In this document: positions 61,136 to 64,000 of the stretch, piece after piece | Position numbering within the stretch: the stretch's first letter is position 1 | Layout: each line of letters begins with the position of its first letter | Assembly: GCF_016921195.1 (NCBI RefSeq) | Contig: NZ_JAFGYF010000013.1 | Span: forward strand, 1 to 64,000 | Source: Cellulosimicrobium cellulans | GTDB lineage: Bacteria > Actinomycetota > Actinomycetes > Actinomycetales > Cellulomonadaceae | Direction of reading: 5' to 3' | DNA: 64,000 bases | Program-made: the position numbers and the translations under genes | The notes under the pieces: generated by a model | Told to the model about the DNA's origin: nothing | What the model saw: only the letters and a program-made list of their open reading frames with translations | Databases searched by the model: none

Positions 61136-61663
61136 GTGCCCGACGCCCGCCTGGCCATCCCCGCCGACGACCCGGACGCCGTCGTCACCGAGCGCGACCT
61201 CGAGACCCTCGCGGAGCAGCTCGGACGCACCCCGCGCGGGGTCGTCGGCATCGCCGCGCGCTGCGCGTGCGGGCGCCCGCTCGTGGTCCGCACGGCGCCG
61301 CGGCTCGAGAACGGCACGCCGTTCCCGACGACCTTCTACCTCACGCACCCCGGCGCGGTGGCGGCCGCCTCGACGCTCGAGGCCGACGGCGTCATGAAGG
61401 AGATGTCGCAGCGACTCACGGAGGACGAGGAGCTCGCCGCCGCCTACCGGCGCGCGCACGAGCACTACCTCGCGCAGCGCGAGGCGCTCGGCCACGTCGA
61501 GGAGATCGACGGGATCTCGGCGGGCGGGATGCCGACGCGCGTCAAGTGCCTCCACGTCCTCGTCGGCCACGCCCTCGCCGCCGGTCCCGGCGTGAACCCG
61601 CTGGGCGACGAGGCGCTCGAGCGCGTGCGCGGCGTCTGGCGCCCGGACCGCTGCACCTGCTGA
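61136..61663 (+). CDS. DUF501 family protein
   Basis: A 175-residue protein of a conserved, uncharacterised actinobacterial family. Characteristic segments are GRTPRGVVGIAARCACGRPL, LENGTPFPTTFYLTHPGAVA, MPTRVKCLHVLVGHALAAGP and the C-terminal WRPDRCTC. The spaced cysteines and histidines suggest a metal site, but no function is established. GTG 61136 has GAAGGAAG upstream and is preferred over the GTG at 61091 that overlaps the previous stop. It lies between divIC and ppx. Confidence 0.92.
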   Translation: MPDARLAIPADDPDAVVTERDLETLAEQLGRTPRGVVGIAARCACGRPLVVRTAPRLENGTPFPTTFYLTHPGAVAAASTLEADGVMKEMSQRLTEDEELAAAYRRAHEHYLAQREALGHVEEIDGISAGGMPTRVKCLHVLVGHALAAGPGVNPLGDEALERVRGVWRPDRCTC

Positions 61664-61684
61664 CCGCGTGGCACGCTTGGACGC

Positions 61685-62704
61685 ATGACCTCAGGCTCCA
61701 CCCCTCGTCTCACCCGTGACCCGGACGCCCCCGTCGCGACGGCGCCCTCGCCCGGCGCCTCGCGCGTCGCGGCGATCGACTGCGGGACCAACTCCATCCG
61801 CCTGCTCGTCGCCGACGTCGACCCGGTCGCGGGCACGCTCGTCGACCTCGACCGCCGCATGGAGGTCGTCCGGCTCGGCCAGGGCGTCGACCGCACGGGC
61901 CGCCTCGCGCCCGAGGCGCTCGCGCGCACGCTCGACGCCGCGCGCCGGTACGCCGACGTGATCGCGGACCTCGGCGCGGCGCGCACGCGCTTCGTCGCGA
62001 CGTCGGCCACGCGGGACGCCGAGAACCGCGCCGAGTTCGTCGAGGGCGTCCTGGCGGCGCTGGGCGTGGAGCCCGAGGTCGTCTCGGGCGAGGAGGAGGC
62101 CGCGCTGTCGTTCCGCGGGGCGACGTCGACGGTCGCCGCGCTGCGTCCGGGCCCGTACGTGGTCGTGGACCTCGGCGGGGGCTCGACCGAGCTCGTGCTC
62201 GGCACGGGGACGCCCGACGCCGCGTTCTCCATGGACGTCGGATGCGTGCGCCTGACCGAGCGGCACCTGCGCTCGGACCCGCCCACCGCGGACGAGGAGG
62301 CCGCGGCACGTGCGGACGTGCGCGCCGCGCTGGACGAGGCGGCCGGCGTCGTGCCGCTCGGGGAGGCCGCGACGCTCGTGGGCCTCGCCGGGTCCGTCAC
62401 GACGGTGACGGCCCACGCGCTGGGCCTCGGGCAGTACGACCGGGAGCGGATCGACGGCGCGGTGCTGTCCGTCGACGGGGTGCTCGCGGCGTGCGACGAC
62501 CTGCTCCACCGTTCGCGAGCCGAGCGTGCCGCGCTCGGCTTCATGCACCCGGGGCGCGTGGACGTCATCGGCGCGGGCGCGCTCGTGTGGTCGGAGGTCG
62601 TACGACGGGTGCGCGACGACGTCGCCGCCGCGGGCGGGTCGCTCACCGAGGTCGTGACGAGCGAGCACGACATCCTCGACGGCATCGCCTGGTCGATCGC
62701 CTGA
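61685..62704 (+). CDS. ppx: exopolyphosphatase / guanosine pentaphosphate phosphatase family protein
   Basis: A 339-residue Ppx/GppA actin-fold protein. RVAAIDCGTNSIRLLVADVD is phosphate-binding loop 1, VATSATRDAENRAEF follows, EVVSGEEEAALSFRGA is the catalytic Glu region, and VVVDLGGGSTELVLG is loop 2. It lacks the C-terminal HD domain of E. coli Ppx, like the short actinobacterial forms, which hydrolyse polyphosphate or help control (p)ppGpp. It is 21 bp after DUF501. Exact substrate preference is not readable. Confidence 0.93.
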   Translation: MTSGSTPRLTRDPDAPVATAPSPGASRVAAIDCGTNSIRLLVADVDPVAGTLVDLDRRMEVVRLGQGVDRTGRLAPEALARTLDAARRYADVIADLGAARTRFVATSATRDAENRAEFVEGVLAALGVEPEVVSGEEEAALSFRGATSTVAALRPGPYVVVDLGGGSTELVLGTGTPDAAFSMDVGCVRLTERHLRSDPPTADEEAAARADVRAALDEAAGVVPLGEAATLVGLAGSVTTVTAHALGLGQYDRERIDGAVLSVDGVLAACDDLLHRSRAERAALGFMHPGRVDVIGAGALVWSEVVRRVRDDVAAAGGSLTEVVTSEHDILDGIAWSIA

Positions 62705-62714
62705 CCCGGGCCGT

Positions 62715-62762
62715 CGAACCCGGGGTCGCTCCCCACCCGAGCCGGGAGCGACCCCGGGTTCG
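62715..62762 (+). terminator. ppx terminator
   Basis: CGAACCCGGGGTCGCTCCC (62715-62733) pairs perfectly with GGGAGCGACCCCGGGTTCG (62744-62762), a 19-bp stem with a 10-nt loop, 10 nt after the stop codon. It marks the end of the housekeeping run. Confidence 0.88.
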
Positions 62763-62795
62763 GCGTCTCCGGGGACGGGCGGCGTGTCGCCGTGC

Positions 62796-62829
62796 GCGGT
62801 ACTGCGTATCGCGCGGTAGTGTGCATCGC
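62796..62829 (+). promoter_or_regulatory. tandem 17-bp direct repeat upstream of padR
   Basis: GCGGTACTGCGTATCGC (62796-62812) is followed directly by GCGGTAGTGTGCATCGC (62813-62829), 14 of 17 bases equal. A TAGTGT -10 candidate lies inside the second copy. It is probably the autoregulatory PadR operator. Confidence 0.6.
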
Positions 62830-62889
62830 GTGAGCCCGCCGCGTCCGGCGGGCCGGGAGGAACCAGGGCCACGCCCGACGGAGGGTCGG

Positions 62890-63222
62890 ATGGACACCAC
62901 GCAGCTGCTCAAGGGGGTGCTCGACGCCGCGGTCCTCGCGGCGGTCGAGGCCGAGGACGGGTACGGGTACGACGTCGTGCGGCGCCTGCGCGCCGCGGGG
63001 CTCGACGACGTCGGGGACGCGTCGGTCTACGGGACGCTCCGGCGCCTGTACGCCAGCGGTGCGCTGACGACGTACGTCGTGCCGTCCGACGCCGGCCCGC
63101 ACCGCAAGTACTACGGGATCAACGCGCAGGGCCGGGCGATGCTCGACCTGCACCGCAAGGAGTGGCAGACGTTCGCGGGCACCGTGTCCGCGCTGCTGCG
63201 GACCGGAGAGGTGGCCGCCTGA
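62890..63222 (+). CDS. PadR family transcriptional regulator
   Basis: A 110-residue winged-helix repressor: TTQLLKGVLDAAVLAAVEAE, GYGYDVVRRLRAAGLDDVGD, ASVYGTLRRLYASGALTTYV and GPHRKYYGINAQGRAML match PadR along its whole length; it is of the short type with a single C-terminal dimer helix. Its stop codon shares a base with the next start, so it is coupled to a HAAS-like membrane protein, a common pairing. The direct repeats upstream are the likely operator. Confidence 0.92.
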   Translation: MDTTQLLKGVLDAAVLAAVEAEDGYGYDVVRRLRAAGLDDVGDASVYGTLRRLYASGALTTYVVPSDAGPHRKYYGINAQGRAMLDLHRKEWQTFAGTVSALLRTGEVAA

Positions 63223-64000
63223 TGAGCACGACGACGCCCTCGCAGCCGCCCGTCGGCGCACCCGTGGGGCTGGCCTTCTACGGGCACGTCCACGCGTACG
63301 CGCAGCAGGTGCGTGCGCACCTCGCCGACCTGAGGCCGGAGCAGGTCGAGGAGCTCACCGACGGGCTCGAGGCCGACCTCGCCGAGGCGGTCGTCGACGC
63401 TCCGGGTGCGCTCCCGCGGCGCTCGGCCACGTCTCCTGCACCCGACGGCGGTCCCGCCGGCCCCGCCGGCCCCGCAGGCCCCGCCGGCCCCGCAGGCCCC
63501 GCCGGCCCCGCAGGCCCCGTCGGCCCCGCCGGCGCCGACGCCGAGGACCCGGGCGCACCGGTCGACGGGAGCCTCGACGACACGAGCCTCGACCTCGTCG
63601 CGTTCTTCGGTCCGCCCGCCGCGTACGCCGCCGAGCTGCGCGCCGCGGCAGGGCTCCTCCCGGCGCCCGCCGCGGGCGGCGCGCGGCGTCCCCGCATCGG
63701 GGTGCGCGGGCGGCTGCTCGTGCTCGGCGGGATCCTCTCCTCGGGGTGGCGGTCCCTCTGGCGGCCCGTCACGTCGACGCCCCAGTGGGCGTCGGTGACG
63801 GACTTCCTCCGGACCCTGACGCCCGCGTGGTGGATCCTGCGCGGCTGGGTCGTGGCGACGCTGCTGCTCGCGCTGCTCGGCGGGTACCAGGTCGCGGTGC
63901 TGCCGCGGGACCTCTCGGCGCGGGTCGTCGTGCTCGCTGCCGTCGTCGTGAGCGTCCAGTGGGGCCGTGGCCGGTGGCTCCCCACGACCTGGCTCCCGAG
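63222..64000 (+). CDS. HAAS-domain-like membrane protein with collagen-like tract (3' end outside window)
   Basis: Partial gene; about 259 codons are visible. The N-terminus (YAQQVRAHLADLRPEQVEEL, then TDGLEADLAEAV) resembles the helical HAAS/DUF1700 domain that accompanies PadR regulators. Nine Gly-Pro-Ala-type triplets (63450-63530) interrupt it. LVAFFGPPAAYAAELRAAAG follows, which is the usual end of the HAAS unit. At least two membrane segments appear near the end of the window (WVVATLLLALLGGYQVAVLP, ARVVVLAAVVVSVQWG). ATG 63222 overlaps the padR stop by one base. Probably a membrane sensor acting with PadR. Confidence 0.8.
   Translation, partial: MSTTTPSQPPVGAPVGLAFYGHVHAYAQQVRAHLADLRPEQVEELTDGLEADLAEAVVDAPGALPRRSATSPAPDGGPAGPAGPAGPAGPAGPAGPAGPVGPAGADAEDPGAPVDGSLDDTSLDLVAFFGPPAAYAAELRAAAGLLPAPAAGGARRPRIGVRGRLLVLGGILSSGWRSLWRPVTSTPQWASVTDFLRTLTPAWWILRGWVVATLLLALLGGYQVAVLPRDLSARVVVLAAVVVSVQWGRGRWLPTTWLP
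63450..63530 (+). repeat. collagen-like Gly-Pro-Ala tandem repeat
   Basis: Nine GGC-CCC-GC(C/A) triplets, alternating GCC and GCA in an 18-bp higher-order period, encode (GPA)n. The last but one triplet is GPV. It is the kind of tract that changes length by slippage. Confidence 0.92.

Overview
The window comes from a very GC-rich (roughly 74%) Gram-positive actinobacterium. Gene content and order point to the Micrococcales, close to Cellulomonas, Cellulosimicrobium or Isoptericola: actinobacterial housekeeping order, extracellular xylanase and amylase with several binding modules, and frequent GTG starts. Species cannot be fixed from sequence alone. No transposase, integrase, rRNA or CRISPR array was seen; one tRNA gene is present.

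Layout. 1-4009: a 21-bp tandem repeat array, a two-gene Nat-type ABC exporter, a small membrane protein and a TetR regulator. 4217-10146: tRNA-Gln(UUG), glmU, prs, a SIMPL-domain protein, a GPP34 protein, rplY and pth. 10262-46530: a large cell-surface polysaccharide cluster. 46818-50783: mfd and a small PLDc_N-type membrane protein. 51048-57684: two secreted multimodular enzymes, an alpha-amylase and a deacetylase-xylanase fusion. 57796-62704: mazG, eno, divIC/ftsB-like, DUF501 and ppx/gppA. 62890-64000: a PadR regulator with a HAAS-like membrane partner cut by the window edge. In other actinobacteria (for example Mycobacterium) glmU-prs-rplY-pth and mfd-mazG-eno-divIC-DUF501-ppx lie close together, so the polysaccharide cluster and the two glycosidase genes look like insertions into a conserved housekeeping block.

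The polysaccharide cluster consists of several operons whose genes mostly overlap by 4 bp. It holds about a dozen glycosyltransferases (one a GT4-GT2 fusion), a Wzz/BY-kinase-like chain-length protein whose P-loop has lost its key residues, an O-antigen-ligase/Wzy-like membrane protein and a Wzm/Wzt ABC exporter with a carbohydrate-binding tail. It also holds a NodB deacetylase, two kinase-fold proteins, a possible nucleotidyltransferase, two BioF2-type acetyltransferases, a 1511-residue LamG surface protein, a membrane-anchored glycoside hydrolase and a PAP2 phosphatase. No initiating phosphoglycosyl transferase, Wzx flippase or nucleotide-sugar synthesis gene was found, so those functions must be elsewhere.

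The least expected signals are non-coding. (1) A motif GGGTGAA-N3-GCC recurs in the promoter regions of the polysaccharide operons; at four of them GGGTGA begins 44-46 bp upstream of a plausible -10 box, which suggests one shared regulator. (2) A 21-bp repeat family occurs as two arrays 53 kb apart, both in the same orientation 3' of a gene. (3) The LamG protein carries two identical 443-bp blocks with codon use unlike the rest of the gene. (4) Distinct operator-like elements lie at the amylase promoter and inside the 5' end of the xylanase gene.
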